From: an uncultured archaeon
GTDB taxonomy: Archaea > Thermoplasmatota > Thermoplasmata > Thermoplasmatales > Thermoplasmataceae
Length of the DNA stretch: 64,000 nucleotides
Assembly: GCA_000965745.1 (NCBI GenBank)
Contig: CP009479.1
Coordinates: 816,457 to 880,456, forward strand
Direction: 5' to 3'
Translations under genes and position numbers: made by a program
Part shown: piece by piece, positions 19,169-28,337 of the stretch
Layout: each line of letters opens with the position of its first letter
How positions within the stretch are numbered: position 1 is the stretch's first letter
Notes under the pieces: model-generated
Told to the model about the DNA's origin: nothing
The model's input: the letters and a program-made list of their open reading frames with translations, nothing else
The model's database searches: none

Positions 19169-19880
19169 AGTCATCAAGAGTTAGCTCCCCAGGGCGTTTT
19201 TCTTTTAACCCTTCGGGGCACTCCTTTATCACTGTGCCAACCATTTTTCTTCTATTTGAAAAGAGTTTTACTAGGATATCATCGAGAAGTTTCGGTTCGA
19301 TTCCAAGCTCAACTCTCTTTGGCTTTAGAATTATGACAGCTGAGTCAACTTTTGGAACCGGATTGAAGTCGTCCCTGCTGACTATGCGGACAATCTTCGT
19401 ATCAAAGCGGTAAGAGCAGTTTACGGACAGCCTTGAATATCCCTCTTGCCCGGGCAAGGCTATCATTCTCTCGGCAAAGTCTTTCTGAACCATTAGCACA
19501 GCGTGCTCAAATTCGAACCTGGAAAGGCTGAAAATAATGTCCGAGGAAATGTGGTACGGTATATTCCCTATGATTCGGTCGTATTTTCCGGGCTCGATAT
19601 CAAGAAAACTTCTTTTTATTATCCTGAGTCTGCCAATTTCCAGGTATTTGCTGAACCTTTGGCTCAGAAACTCGACAAATCTTCCGTCAGGCTCAACACA
19701 ATCCAGATTAACATCCTTCTCAAGGAGGAGTTCCGTCAGAACACCTTCGCCCCCACCTATCTCCAGGACCCTGCAGTCCGGAAAAACATCAAGTGATCTG
19801 ACTTCAAATTCTGCAATACTTACATTCTTGAGAAGAACCTGGCCAAATCTCTTTGAAAAAAGTCTGCGGTCAGTCTTCAT
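19131..19880 (-). CDS. ksgA: 16S rRNA dimethyladenosine transferase KsgA/Dim1
   Basis: Dimethylates two adjacent adenosines in the 3' helix of small-subunit rRNA using S-adenosylmethionine. The 249-aa protein has the SAM motif LEIGGGEGVLTELLL and the adenine-binding catalytic motif NIPYHISSDII. The late NPVPKVDSAVIILKP is also diagnostic. It is the last gene of the minus-strand superoperon; its ATG overlaps the DUF655 stop as ATGA, suggesting translational coupling. The 3' end overlaps the convergent stomatin gene by 38 bp. Confidence 0.95.
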   Translation of the reverse strand: MKTDRRLFSKRFGQVLLKNVSIAEFEVRSLDVFPDCRVLEIGGGEGVLTELLLEKDVNLDCVEPDGRFVEFLSQRFSKYLEIGRLRIIKRSFLDIEPGKYDRIIGNIPYHISSDIIFSLSRFEFEHAVLMVQKDFAERMIALPGQEGYSRLSVNCSYRFDTKIVRIVSRDDFNPVPKVDSAVIILKPKRVELGIEPKLLDDILVKLFSNRRKMVGTVIKECPEGLKEKRPGELTLDDFISVAKSLNRRP

Positions 19881-20425
19881 TTCGCTACGAAGAGTTTGTG
19901 TTTCTCGGACCGATCTTCCAGTTCCTCAACGATTCTCCCGGATATCATCCTGAGTGGGTTGTGTACAGTCTTGACCCTTTCAGTAAGTTCCCCGAATGAA
20001 TCAAAAAGCTTCTTCTTCCTCTCGTCCACAATATTCCACATGGTCTTATTTCCCAATCCCGGGAGAAGCTCTAGGCTGTGAAGTCTGGCATTGATTGGCT
20101 GAGCATCATTGAAAAAACCCACGAATCTTGCCTCATTTTCCTTTATGATGTTCTCAAGAACGTAGGGCAGTTCATTCATTGCTGCGTTTGTAAGTTCCCT
20201 GTATGCAATCCTTCTTTTGACCGAGAGTACCTTTTCCCTCATCTCGGGACTCTTGCCAATGTATATTCTTTCTCCTACTGCGACAACAACATTGCTTTTT
20301 GGGATTACCTCCAGGAGCTTGAACTCAACTTCCCCTACAACTATCATTAGCGGGGTCTTTTTGTAAACCTTGTCCTCAGTCCTTCCCTGGGGCAGGTAGT
20401 CTAACACATAGGCGTACTCTTCCAA
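19877..20425 (-). CDS. DUF655 predicted nucleic-acid-binding protein (COG1491)
   Basis: A 182-aa archaeal protein with an N-terminal OB-like part (YVLDYLPQGR, then GEVEFKLLEVIP) and a C-terminal helix-hairpin-helix segment LHSLELLPGLGNKTMWNIV. It is the DUF655 family, always near rpoF and ksgA in euryarchaea and thought to bind RNA or DNA; exact role unknown. The start appears to be TTG 20425 (MEEYAYV), since no ATG lies in the right position. It overlaps ksgA by four bases and follows rpoF by 23 bp. Confidence 0.87.
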   Translation of the reverse strand: MEEYAYVLDYLPQGRTEDKVYKKTPLMIVVGEVEFKLLEVIPKSNVVVAVGERIYIGKSPEMREKVLSVKRRIAYRELTNAAMNELPYVLENIIKENEARFVGFFNDAQPINARLHSLELLPGLGNKTMWNIVDERKKKLFDSFGELTERVKTVHNPLRMISGRIVEELEDRSEKHKLFVAK

Positions 20426-20448
20426 AATTATTAACCTCTTTATATAAA

Positions 20449-20754
20449 TTAGTCGCTTGTAAAATAATCTATCAGGTTATTTAAATCTTTTTCAGAAAGC
20501 ATAAGGTTGTACGACGAAAGTATTGCTGTCATTTCTTCTTTGGTTTTTGGTTTGAGATCTATAAGTTTTATCGCTGCATTTATTGGTAAATCTGCAACTG
20601 CCTCAACTTCCTCCATTACTTTTGCAATGCTCTTGCGGCCATATCTGTTAAGCAGTTCCGTGTACTGGAGGTTTTCCTTCTCTATCTCGTTGGGTTCCTC
20701 CTTTTCGGAAAGAATCTTGAAAGCTTCGGCAACAGTGATGAATTTTCTTTTCAT
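20449..20754 (-). CDS. rpoF: RNA polymerase subunit F (Rpb4)
   Basis: A 101-aa Rpb4-type subunit that pairs with RpoE (Rpb7) to form the stalk of archaeal RNA polymerase. Typical elements are FITVAEAFKIL at the start and the HRDC-like LPINAAIKLIDLKPKTKEEM near the C-terminus. It follows the eL21 gene with TAATG start/stop overlap, which suggests coupling. The order eL21, rpoF, DUF655, ksgA is the conserved euryarchaeal arrangement and supports the call. Confidence 0.92.
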   Translation of the reverse strand: MKRKFITVAEAFKILSEKEEPNEIEKENLQYTELLNRYGRKSIAKVMEEVEAVADLPINAAIKLIDLKPKTKEEMTAILSSYNLMLSEKDLNNLIDYFTSD

Positions 20755-21053
20755 TATTTACCTTCTATCCTTTTCAAGTGCACGGGGGCAGAAAGAATAT
20801 TCTTGGTTACCCCTCCCACCTTCACTGTAACCAAATAGCAATTTCCTTGCATTCTGGAGATTCTTCCAGTGTATCCCTGAAAAGAGTGGTGAGGCATGCC
20901 ATCATGTACTGACGGTTCTATATCTATCGCTGCCAATTCTCCAACTTCGAATTTCTGCATTAATCTGTTAACCGAAGGCATGCCCTTTTCCTTGATTGAT
21001 TTGGTCATTTTCTTTCTTGACCCTGATCTTGGGCCGTGTGACATTCTGGCCAT
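20754..21053 (-). CDS. rpl21e: Ribosomal protein eL21
   Basis: A 99-aa large-subunit ribosomal protein. The N-terminus is basic ([18 protein letters not shown]) and the body has [20 protein letters not shown] then [20 protein letters not shown], the classic eL21 signature. ATG 21053 is preceded by a GAGGT ribosome site just inside the end of pus10. It is tightly packed between pus10 and rpoF. Confidence 0.96.
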   Translation of the reverse strand: MARMSHGPRSGSRKKMTKSIKEKGMPSVNRLMQKFEVGELAAIDIEPSVHDGMPHHSFQGYTGRISRMQGNCYLVTVKVGGVTKNILSAPVHLKRIEGK

Positions 21054-21055
21054 AG

Positions 21056-22225
21056 TTATTTACCTCTGTTGATTTCAACGACATCGAGCTCAGCAACCGC
21101 CAAACTCTCACCATACTCTGAGGAGAGGCTCGGATTTGTTCTCTGGTTGTCGCCATTTACTAGTTCCTTGATATACATACCAGACTCGGCCTTTAAGAGT
21201 AGTGTTGCAGTTTTTCCCGTTACCTGTTCAATGGCTGACTCTCTTATCGATCTCTCTCTTATAAGATCTGCTCTCCTGACAGCCACTCTTAATGGCGTTC
21301 TCTGATAAATAACTTTTCCCGTGATATTCTGTAAAGCCGTTTGAAGGCGTTCTCCATCGAGATCATTGCCTGAATGGACAACAACTCTGTATGTCTTGTC
21401 AAAAGTTGTGCTCTTTACCTCCTTGACTCTATCCTTTGAACAAAATTCAAGTCCTCTTACAGAAACACCACTCCCAGCCATGTTGATGGTTTTTTCGAGG
21501 GCTCCCAAGTTCAGGTCCCTCTTCTTCGGCCTCGAAATCTCAAGGACAAAATCCCTCCCTTCTCCTAACATTCTTACATCCACATCTTCCCGTCCTGCCG
21601 CATGAAGAAAGAAATTCTCTCCATGGGATGCTTCTGAAACGGGCTCTCCAATGTAATATTCTACTGATTCATTGTTTTCAGGCTTGTGAATCCACCTTGT
21701 CTGGGGAAGGTCTCTCCTGAATTTGTTGTACCTGCCGCATATGTATATGCTCCGTATGTCTGTTTTGGCAAAGTCATACCTGGTATCCACAATCACGGTC
21801 AGGTCCGGTTCACTGAAGCTAACTTCCTTTCCAGTGATTTCAGAGAAGTGCTTGCCAAACTCCCTGTTGAATTCTTTCTTTATGCTTTCTCCTCTGGACC
21901 CGAATATTGATTGAATTTCTTCCTCTCTTATAATTACGGATTTTTCAAATACAGACCCGATGAGAAATGAGTTGTATTCAACCCCTTCAATCTCATCCAT
22001 CACTATGCTCATGTATTTTTCAAACTCGTCAAACACTCCATTGCAAAGAGGGCACTCATTGCTGTCCGTTATTGATAACGTCGCTTCCGGATGAAGCGAT
22101 TTTATTGTAAAAAGTAACATCTGCCCCCGCTGAACATTGTCAAGGGACTCGCCAACGGAGGCAAAAACCCGTCCAAGACACCTTGTGCAGATACCCAGAT
22201 CAGATAATGCGATTAGATCAGGCAT
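21056..22225 (-). CDS. pus10: tRNA pseudouridine synthase Pus10
   Basis: Makes pseudouridine 54/55 in archaeal tRNAs. The N-terminal THUMP-like region begins with a zinc site: [12 protein letters not shown] and a second pair in [10 protein letters not shown]. The catalytic aspartate lies in [20 protein letters not shown]. The C-terminal part [17 protein letters not shown] is also typical. ATG 22225 is five bases after the rpoP stop and gives 389 aa; an upstream TTG in the same frame would overlap rpoP. In some archaea pus10 sits in this same ribosomal/rpoF cluster. Confidence 0.93.
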   Translation of the reverse strand: MPDLIALSDLGICTRCLGRVFASVGESLDNVQRGQMLLFTIKSLHPEATLSITDSNECPLCNGVFDEFEKYMSIVMDEIEGVEYNSFLIGSVFEKSVIIREEEIQSIFGSRGESIKKEFNREFGKHFSEITGKEVSFSEPDLTVIVDTRYDFAKTDIRSIYICGRYNKFRRDLPQTRWIHKPENNESVEYYIGEPVSEASHGENFFLHAAGREDVDVRMLGEGRDFVLEISRPKKRDLNLGALEKTINMAGSGVSVRGLEFCSKDRVKEVKSTTFDKTYRVVVHSGNDLDGERLQTALQNITGKVIYQRTPLRVAVRRADLIRERSIRESAIEQVTGKTATLLLKAESGMYIKELVNGDNQRTNPSLSSEYGESLAVAELDVVEINRGK

Positions 22226-22229
22226 CTGA

Positions 22230-22361
22230 CTATCTTGCAACGACGTCCTTTGTTATGTTTGGCCTCTCTTTAACAAATACCCTGGATCCGCATTCACACT
22301 CAATCTCTGCAGTACCGAATGACTTCTCCAGCGGTCTCTTGCATCTGATACACTTATACAT
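22230..22361 (-). CDS. rpoP: RNA polymerase subunit P (Rpb12)
   Basis: A 43-aa protein below usual ORF-length cut-offs. It begins [16 protein letters not shown] and continues with a second zinc pair in [16 protein letters not shown], the zinc ribbon of archaeal RpoP/Rpb12. Its ATG (22359-22361) overlaps the end of the eL43 gene by 8 bp, and its stop is followed after five bases by the pus10 ATG. The gene order eL43-rpoP-pus10 supports the assignment. Confidence 0.95.
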   Translation of the reverse strand: MYKCIRCKRPLEKSFGTAEIECECGSRVFVKERPNITKDVVAR

Positions 22362-22611
22362 CCTTGTGCATCTCCTCAATTATTTTCTGCGAGTATTCAG
22401 GCGTATAAGAACCACCAGCGAATTTGTAGTCGCAGTGCCTGCACTGCCATATTCCCGATGCTATTCTCCTGACCTTTTTCTGTTTGCATGAAGGGCAAAC
22501 ATACTTCGCAGTCTTGAGTTTGTATATCTCGTTCCAGGCCTTCCTTACAGTAACACCGTATCTGGGACCGAATCTCCCTGCGGCGCCAACCTTTACAGTT
22601 CTTCTTGCCAT
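22354..22611 (-). CDS. rpl43e: Ribosomal protein eL43 (L37Ae)
   Basis: An 85-aa zinc-ribbon ribosomal protein. It begins [19 protein letters not shown] and has the four zinc cysteines in [13 protein letters not shown] and [13 protein letters not shown]. The start at 22611 is used because the family begins MARRT; the frame opens three codons earlier. It starts just after the rrp42 stop, separated by a TCACC-side GGTGA-type ribosome site, and overlaps rpoP by 8 bp. Confidence 0.96.
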   Translation of the reverse strand: MARRTVKVGAAGRFGPRYGVTVRKAWNEIYKLKTAKYVCPSCKQKKVRRIASGIWQCRHCDYKFAGGSYTPEYSQKIIEEMHKDV

Positions 22612-22616
22612 GGTGA

Positions 22617-23399
22617 TCACTTGAAGTATTTATCTCGAAGTTGTGCACCGATATTGCTGGACAACTTTATAGCTTTTCGGATATCTTCAAGGTCTAGGGA
22701 TCCTGTGTCACCTTTCTGCATAGCTCTTATGTGGCCATCCTCCGTGGTGGATACTGTAAGCCTGACTGATCCGAGCTGTTCTTCTTCAAGATCGGGATCA
22801 CAAACAAGCTCATCGCCTATCTTTACCATGGTAACGGCCACCGGAGTGTTCTTTACAGGGAGGGGAAAGTCCTTTCCGCCTTCTTTTGATGCGGGAACAA
22901 TGGCACTCCTGAGTGCTGCAAGTGCTCCGTACGAACAGGCGTCTATCAGGTTGCCGTCAAAATCGATAACATCTATGTCGATGAAGACTATCCAAACCTT
23001 CTTTCCAGCTTCTATCACTAGATTTTCTACGTCTAACATCTTGCTTTCTCTGATCCCTCTGTCTACAACTCTGGCAATCTCTATTGAGGTCTCGTTTGGA
23101 GGTCCTGCTTCAAAAGTCGGGAACGCCATTGGAAGGAGCTCGACATTGGTAGTCATTACTCCCTTGTTCGGGGTGTCCGGGAATGGCTCCCCTGTTTCAA
23201 TTTTTACACCTGCAAGTATTCTTGTCTTCCCGAGCTGGACAAGGGCTGACCCTTGGGCCCTCGGCACATATCCGGTCTGTATACTGAGTTCTCTGCATTC
23301 ATCCGGCTTTCTTCCGTCGGCCCTTACTCCTTCCTTAAGTTTGCTGACTATGTAACTTCTTTTGATTTCAGAAAGTATTCCTGCTGCGTCTTTCGGCAT
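22617..23399 (-). CDS. rrp42: Exosome complex subunit Rrp42
   Basis: The inactive RNase PH-like subunit of the archaeal exosome ring, pairing with Rrp41. The 260-aa protein has [20 protein letters not shown], then [27 protein letters not shown], and the late DLVCDP-like segment [17 protein letters not shown], characteristic of Rrp42. ATG 23399 follows the rrp41 TAA directly, with a GGTGGTGA ribosome site inside the end of rrp41. Confidence 0.96.
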   Translation of the reverse strand: MPKDAAGILSEIKRSYIVSKLKEGVRADGRKPDECRELSIQTGYVPRAQGSALVQLGKTRILAGVKIETGEPFPDTPNKGVMTTNVELLPMAFPTFEAGPPNETSIEIARVVDRGIRESKMLDVENLVIEAGKKVWIVFIDIDVIDFDGNLIDACSYGALAALRSAIVPASKEGGKDFPLPVKNTPVAVTMVKIGDELVCDPDLEEEQLGSVRLTVSTTEDGHIRAMQKGDTGSLDLEDIRKAIKLSSNIGAQLRDKYFK

Positions 23400-24140
23400 T
23401 TATTCACCACCTTCCTCTATTTCAGCAACAAAACGTGTAGACAGAGCCTCTCTCTGAATCTCGTTGATCCTCTTTGTTGCAGTAAGGATCATCTCGGTGG
23501 CCTGATCGAACTCCTCGACCGAAAGGTCTCCGTCCATCTGGAGCAGGACAACCTTGCCTGACTTTGAGAGTACTGCCATAGGAAGGTCGGCTTGCCCGAA
23601 GTTGTCTTCTTCCTTTGAAAGGTCCAGGACTACTTTTCCTTCAACTTTCCCCGCGGTGCAGCCGACAACAAAATCCTTCATCGGTATCCCGGCAGAAGCC
23701 ACAGCAACAGTCGCCGCTGTAAGCCCGGCTATTCTCGTTCCTGCGTCAGCCTGAAGAACCTCAATGAAAACATCTATCTGAGTTCTTGGAAACTGCTCGA
23801 CCATTATCGCTTGATCCAGTGCTTCCGATATGACCTTGGAGATCTCGATTGACCTTCTGTCAGGACCCGGCCTCTTTCTCTCGTCGACTGAGAATGCAGC
23901 CATGTTGTACCTGGCTTTCACGATAGCCTTGTTTATGTTCTGCGTGTGCTTCGGGTATGCTTCTCTAGGGCCGTACACCGCCACAAGTATCTTGTTGCCG
24001 CCCCACTCTATATATGCGGACCCGTCTGCTCTGTTCAGAACTCCAGTCTCAATCTTGATCGGCCTCAGCTCTTCATTAGTTCTGCCATCAAGCCTGCGGC
24101 CGTCTTTCGTCAATAATTTAATATCACTCGCTGTTCCCAA
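23400..24140 (-). CDS. rrp41: Exosome complex subunit Rrp41 (catalytic)
   Basis: The phosphorolytic subunit of the exosome, which degrades RNA 3' to 5' with phosphate. The protein has DGRRLDGRTNEELRPIKIETG, the phosphate/RNA-binding arginines in FSVDERKRPGPDRRS, and AGLTAATVAVASAGIPMKD. The open frame begins at GTG 24149, but the preferred start is TTG 24140 (MGTASDIKLL), because AGGTGAT lies at the right distance and longer forms overlap rrp4 more. The 3' end abuts rrp42. Confidence 0.95.
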   Translation of the reverse strand: MGTASDIKLLTKDGRRLDGRTNEELRPIKIETGVLNRADGSAYIEWGGNKILVAVYGPREAYPKHTQNINKAIVKARYNMAAFSVDERKRPGPDRRSIEISKVISEALDQAIMVEQFPRTQIDVFIEVLQADAGTRIAGLTAATVAVASAGIPMKDFVVGCTAGKVEGKVVLDLSKEEDNFGQADLPMAVLSKSGKVVLLQMDGDLSVEEFDQATEMILTATKRINEIQREALSTRFVAEIEEGGE

Positions 24141-24813
24141 TATTATCACCTACTTTTGTCTTTAAATACTCATCCACTCTATCTGTTAGACCCACTGTGT
24201 GGGCTTCTTTCTCTACCATTTTAATAGCCGAAATGGCTATCATAACATTTTCTGGGGTGCCGTCAACCCATATGAGCCCGTTCTGACCCACTATTATCCT
24301 GGTCTGGGTTGCATCCTTTATCATATTAACCATCGATCCGCCTTTTCCAATTATTCTTGGAACCTTTGGAGCAGAAATTCCCGTGATATGCCCCCCTTCC
24401 AGTTTTCTCAGGCCCACGTCCTTGAGTGTTACCCAGCTCTCCTTGATCTCGTTCAGGGACATGACCTTTGCATATACGTAATCTCCAAGGTTCAGATACC
24501 TCTGCAGGTCTCCTGACTGTGTCCTCCACGGAGTATCATTCATGTGAAGCAATGAATGGTACGATGAATTTAGATCAATTGTCCACATGGAGGGCCCTAT
24601 TTCGATTACCTTCCCTATTACCTTGTCGCCTTTTCTAGGAAAATACGGTCCAGAAAAAGGAACTACGTCTACATACTGGTCGCCCTTCTGTACGACACCA
24701 AAATACTCTGAACAGTATTTATCGTCGGCACACTTATAGACCCCGTTTCTGGGCTTCAAGCCCTCAGGTTCTATTGAATCTCCGGGCATTATAATTTGCC
24801 TTATCTTACTCAT
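24124..24813 (-). CDS. rrp4: Exosome RNA-binding subunit Rrp4
   Basis: The S1/KH cap subunit of the archaeal exosome. The 229-aa protein has an N-terminal domain (MPGDSIEPEGLKPRNGVYKC), an S1 domain with KVIGKVIEIGPSMWTIDL and GDYVYAKVMSLNE, and a KH domain with PRIIGKGGSMVNMIKDAT. ATG 24813 is preceded by AGGTGATTCA, a strong ribosome site. A 287-bp gap separates it from the SBDS gene upstream, unusual in this otherwise packed operon. Its stop lies about 14 bp inside the preferred rrp41 start. Confidence 0.95.
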   Translation of the reverse strand: MSKIRQIIMPGDSIEPEGLKPRNGVYKCADDKYCSEYFGVVQKGDQYVDVVPFSGPYFPRKGDKVIGKVIEIGPSMWTIDLNSSYHSLLHMNDTPWRTQSGDLQRYLNLGDYVYAKVMSLNEIKESWVTLKDVGLRKLEGGHITGISAPKVPRIIGKGGSMVNMIKDATQTRIIVGQNGLIWVDGTPENVMIAISAIKMVEKEAHTVGLTDRVDEYLKTKVGDNIGNSE

Positions 24814-25100
24814 TGAATCACCTTGAAGCTAAGAAGAAAAATCAAGGCAAGGACCGGTTAAGCCCTTTTCAAAGTGAAACCCTATAACATTAGGCTTCAG
24901 CAAATACCTATACCATACAGGCCGGAAACCAAAATTACCGGAAACGCTCACCTGATTGTCTCTCTTCACTTCCACTCTTTGCTGAACAGATAATTATTAA
25001 ATATATAATGATTCCCTGCGACTAATCAGATCGTACAAATGCACCGGGCTGGAACTGGATCTCAGATTTCAAGACTGTGGGTGAAAGACTGAATTGAACC
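24814..25100 (-). other. Spacer between SBDS and rrp4 with an internal A/T box
   Basis: No convincing protein frame is present. On the minus strand an A/T-rich element (ATTATATATTTAATAATT, near 24990-25007) could act as a promoter for rrp4 and downstream genes, with a leader of about 160 nt. No tRNA or other known RNA structure was recognised. In related archaea SBDS and rrp4 are usually almost adjacent, so the gap could be a second promoter region or hold a small RNA; this is inference. Confidence 0.4.
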
Positions 25101-25808
25101 TCATATCTTGCTTCTGTCCTTCAGAATTTTTATCTCGGCCCCGTCCTTTGCCTTTCTTGTTATGGAATCCATTATTTCGCCTTGCATTCCGGAAGGGATT
25201 TCGAGGAGACCTACCCAGGAACCGTCACTGCCCCATTCTTCCTTGATTATGTAACCACTCTTAGCAAGGTCCCCATATACTTTTCCGTAAGCCTCTCCAA
25301 TAAGCTTTACCGCCATCTTTGTTTTTTCAAACCTGATAGGTATTATGGGCCTGAGTGCTTTCAGAACCATATCTACCTGTTCATTGGCGGTTTTGAATGG
25401 GTCCACGTGAACCTTGGCGTCCTCCATCGCCTGAGAAATCCTGGCAGGGGGGTGTGGGGCGTTAGTCTGGGGATTAATGCTCTCCCTTGAGATTATTTCC
25501 ACTATCTGTTTCCTCCTTTTCTCGTACATGGCACGCCTCTGGTCAGTCGTAAGCTGAATCTGCCCCTTCTTCACAATCTCGGTGGCAACGGCAGAAATGT
25601 CTGTGGTGCCAAATACTTCTTTAATGGCATCGTCCCCAATTTTCTCGCCCTTTCTGGCATCTTTGAAAACCTGCTCTAGTGCGAGATCATTTTCAACGTC
25701 AATTTTGCCTGCCCTTATTCTATCCGTTGAATCCGGGTCGACGAGAATCTCGAACTTGTGACCGTGTGACTCCAGTCGGGCAACGATGGAATCCTCTACT
25801 CTGACCAT
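25101..25808 (-). CDS. SBDS ribosome maturation protein
   Basis: A 235-aa homolog of the Shwachman-Bodian-Diamond protein, which releases the anti-association factor aIF6 from the large ribosomal subunit. The N-terminal domain has VARLESHGHKFEILVDPD, then the motif KGEKIGDDAIKEVFGTTD. The middle helical domain has INPQTNAPHPPARISQAMED, and the C-terminal domain is ferredoxin-like. It sits where expected, upstream of the exosome genes in the superoperon. Confidence 0.95.
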   Translation of the reverse strand: MVRVEDSIVARLESHGHKFEILVDPDSTDRIRAGKIDVENDLALEQVFKDARKGEKIGDDAIKEVFGTTDISAVATEIVKKGQIQLTTDQRRAMYEKRRKQIVEIISRESINPQTNAPHPPARISQAMEDAKVHVDPFKTANEQVDMVLKALRPIIPIRFEKTKMAVKLIGEAYGKVYGDLAKSGYIIKEEWGSDGSWVGLLEIPSGMQGEIMDSITRKAKDGAEIKILKDRSKI

Positions 25809-25844
25809 ACTCTATAATCAGGTATAAAAATAAAAACAATTTCA

Positions 25845-26126
25845 TTACTCCTTCTCGCTTGTCCCTTCGACTCTCGAGATGGGATGTTTACGCCGGTACC
25901 ATTTCCTGAGTGCAAACAATGCCCACACTCCCTCAATTATCCCAAAGGGCCATGTACCAGACAACCAACCGTAAATGGAGGCTCCGAAGGAGGATATGCC
26001 AAAAATGAATGTGTATACCGTTCCCCTCTCCTCAGCAACATATGAAACCATCATCACAGTAACAGCCGCGGCACCGAATGCGTTGAGTGTACTTAGAAAA
26101 ACCATGAATCTGAAAACGGTATTCAC
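25845..26126 (-). CDS. Small two- to three-helix membrane protein
   Basis: A 93-aa protein with hydrophobic stretches at about residues 7-28, 36-52 and 57-70, then a basic, polar tail RKWYRRKHPISRVEG. The helix pair ending GIIEGVWALFALRKWYRR resembles small archaeal and bacterial membrane proteins of unknown role. The open frame starts at GTG 26126; ATG 26105 (MVFLSTLN) is an alternative. It lies between psmA and SBDS on the same strand, where those two are often adjacent in other archaea. Confidence 0.6.
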   Translation of the reverse strand: MNTVFRFMVFLSTLNAFGAAAVTVMMVSYVAEERGTVYTFIFGISSFGASIYGWLSGTWPFGIIEGVWALFALRKWYRRKHPISRVEGTSEKE

Positions 26127-26272
26127 AAAAAAATTGTCGTTTGGACAGAAGATAACCTGCAGTTCTAAAGCTTTACATCAGTATAATATTCAAGATACTT
26201 TTATTCAAAAATACTGTATAAAATAAAAAAAATTAACTACTCAAGAAGAAATGGAAAGATTGTTACCCGATC

Positions 26273-26974
26273 TTAAAGAAACTTTGCAACTTCTTCAGCC
26301 GAATATACTTTGAATTTCTGCCCTTCAGCAATTGAAGCCACTTCTGGAGACCTGAATTCAGAGTCTTCCTCAACTGATGCCTTCAGCGCCTTGATTGCAA
26401 GTGCTATTGCATCCTTCTCCGAAAGATCATCTTTGTACTCCTTCTCCAGGAAGTTTGTAACAGCCTCCTTGCCAGCCCCTATAGCAACGGCCTTGTACTC
26501 GTTGATAGTACCTGCAGGATCACAGTCAAACAGTCTCTGTCCTATACCGTCATAACCTGCAAAGATCATGGACACACCATAGGGTCTTACCCCGCCGAAC
26601 TGCGTATATTGCTGCATTTGGTCTGCAACCTTCTTTACGAGGTTCTCCATGTTGACCAGAGAGCCGTATGTTATCTTCTCCTGCTGTGTGCCTATTCTTG
26701 CAAAATCAATAAGAACCCGTGCATCTGCAACCAGGCCAGAGGTTACCGCAGCGACGTAGTCGTCGATAAGCTGAATCTTTTCTAGTGAGTTGCGTTCAAC
26801 CAGTTTGCTTCTTATCTTTTTGTCTGAGATTAAAGCCACACCGTTTTTGAACTTAATACCTAAGGCAGTAGAGCCCTTTTTAACTGCTTCCCTGGCATAT
26901 TCAACTTGGAATAGCCGTCCGTCGGGAGAGAAGACTGTAATGGCTCTGTCATATGCCATCTGTCCCTGTTGCAT
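26273..26974 (-). CDS. psmA: Proteasome alpha subunit
   Basis: A 233-aa 20S proteasome alpha subunit forming the outer gating rings. It begins [20 protein letters not shown], identical in style to the Thermoplasma acidophilum protein, followed by [19 protein letters not shown] and [16 protein letters not shown]. The C-terminal half is equally conserved. ATG 26974 has an AAAAGGTGA ribosome site (26981-26989) and a CCTTTATAG box (27009-27017) upstream. It is the first gene of the minus-strand cluster towards SBDS and the exosome. Confidence 0.97.
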   Translation of the reverse strand: MQQGQMAYDRAITVFSPDGRLFQVEYAREAVKKGSTALGIKFKNGVALISDKKIRSKLVERNSLEKIQLIDDYVAAVTSGLVADARVLIDFARIGTQQEKITYGSLVNMENLVKKVADQMQQYTQFGGVRPYGVSMIFAGYDGIGQRLFDCDPAGTINEYKAVAIGAGKEAVTNFLEKEYKDDLSEKDAIALAIKALKASVEEDSEFRSPEVASIAEGQKFKVYSAEEVAKFL

Positions 26975-26980
26975 TTGGTT

Positions 26981-27017
26981 TCACCTTTTGTCCAATAGGT
27001 CATTTAAGCTATAAAGG
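26981..27017 (-). promoter_or_regulatory. psmA promoter and ribosome binding site
   Basis: Reading the minus strand, CCTTTATAG (27009-27017) is a TATA-like box and AAAAGGTGA (26981-26989) is a ribosome site seven bases before the psmA ATG. This is one of the genes in the window with a short leader rather than a leaderless arrangement. Confidence 0.55.
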
Positions 27018-27149
27018 TTTTCTCGCTTCTACGTAAACAATGACATTACTTAACAATCCCATTAGTTACAATCTCACTAGTCTGGGAAGTCCAGTGAGCA
27101 CAGAAAAATAAAATACTCTTTGTATCTGTTTGATTAGAGGGAATATCGT

Positions 27150-28337
27150 TTGCTTCCATATTGCAGAAAATGCAAGGGGTACACAAAGAAGTGCACCCTT
27201 GACTCATGTCCGATGCTGAACATTAAGGTTAAAGCGTCAGGCAATCTTCCCATCGGAACTGGCCAGATAGCTTCCTTTACTCCTCCGGGCATTTTCATCG
27301 GGACATATAATTACCCTAACGTTTTTGCCGGTCCCCTTGCGGTAGCAGACCCTGAGGCGGGATATCCCTCTGGCAAGGAGTACGGGAAGACCATTGAGGA
27401 TGTAATTTCCCTCAACAACAATGTGTACCGTGCTTCTCAGAAGACAAGAGTCAAGGATATGGGGGCAGGATTCACCATTTCATTGCAGGAATCTACGATG
27501 TCTTTGGACTTTGTTGACATGGAACTGGATGTAGCGAGGCATCTTCATGCTACCACCGATATGGACAGAATTTCAGAGGCCCCAATGAGATCAATGGTAG
27601 AGCTCAACTCAATGAAGATTACATCCAACCCCAGGATTCCTAGAAGGGTTGACTATTTCCATGGAGACACTGACCTCAAAGCTGAGGACGCCGTATGGGC
27701 ACTTTACAAATCCGGGTTAGGCATCACATACCTAGAAGGAGTCCTTTCATCGGGGTCGCTTGGAATAGGGAGGAGAAGAAGGCTGGTTCCAACCAGATGG
27801 TCAATAACCGCTGTAGATGATATTATCTACAGGAACATGAAACAGGAGATCATTGACTTGCCAATAATTCCCGGGATAGAGGTATTCAAAAAATCATACC
27901 TTGGAAATGATTTCACAATTGTCCTGCTTCCATACTCCATGGCATATGAAATGCAGGAGATGTGGAACAGCGGTTTTTCAGCCACCAATAAAAATGTGAG
28001 TATAGATCATGAGTTCATGGAGGGGAGGAAGAAATATGCCAGCAATGTCGGGGGGGCTTATTACGCGGCCAGACTTGCAGTGTTTGAATACCTCACGCGG
28101 ATACGGAGGCAGGCCTCAGTCATAGTCCTCCGGACCATCGGAAGTGAATATTACACCCCACTGGGCGTATGGCTCGTCAGGGAGACTGTCAGGGATGCAT
28201 TTAAGACCAGGCCTGCCAAATATGCTTCAGTTGAGGATCTGGTCAGGAATGAACCCACAGGAATAAAAAACTGGCACGGCTTGTCCAAAGTTCTCAGGAA
28301 CACCTATGTTCAGAAGAGCATATTCGAGTATATCTGA
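27150..28337 (+). CDS. Nre-family DNA repair protein
   Basis: A 395-aa archaeal Nre protein (COG1602), implicated in DNA repair after crosslinks in haloarchaea. The N-terminus has clustered cysteines (YCRKCKGYTKKCTLDSCP), a likely metal site. The family segments GIFIGTYNYPNVFAGPL and SSGSLGIGRRRRLVPTRWSI are visible. The C-terminus QKSIFEYI resembles a PCNA-interacting box, as in other Nre proteins. The start is TTG 27150; an in-frame TAG lies shortly upstream and no ATG fits. It is followed with no gap by the TIM-barrel hydrolase gene. Confidence 0.9.
   Translation: MLPYCRKCKGYTKKCTLDSCPMLNIKVKASGNLPIGTGQIASFTPPGIFIGTYNYPNVFAGPLAVADPEAGYPSGKEYGKTIEDVISLNNNVYRASQKTRVKDMGAGFTISLQESTMSLDFVDMELDVARHLHATTDMDRISEAPMRSMVELNSMKITSNPRIPRRVDYFHGDTDLKAEDAVWALYKSGLGITYLEGVLSSGSLGIGRRRRLVPTRWSITAVDDIIYRNMKQEIIDLPIIPGIEVFKKSYLGNDFTIVLLPYSMAYEMQEMWNSGFSATNKNVSIDHEFMEGRKKYASNVGGAYYAARLAVFEYLTRIRRQASVIVLRTIGSEYYTPLGVWLVRETVRDAFKTRPAKYASVEDLVRNEPTGIKNWHGLSKVLRNTYVQKSIFEYI

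Noticed and set aside
25085-25105. T-arm-like GGTTCAATTC on the minus strand
   Set aside because: It starts right at the SBDS stop codon and no anticodon or acceptor stem can be built around it.
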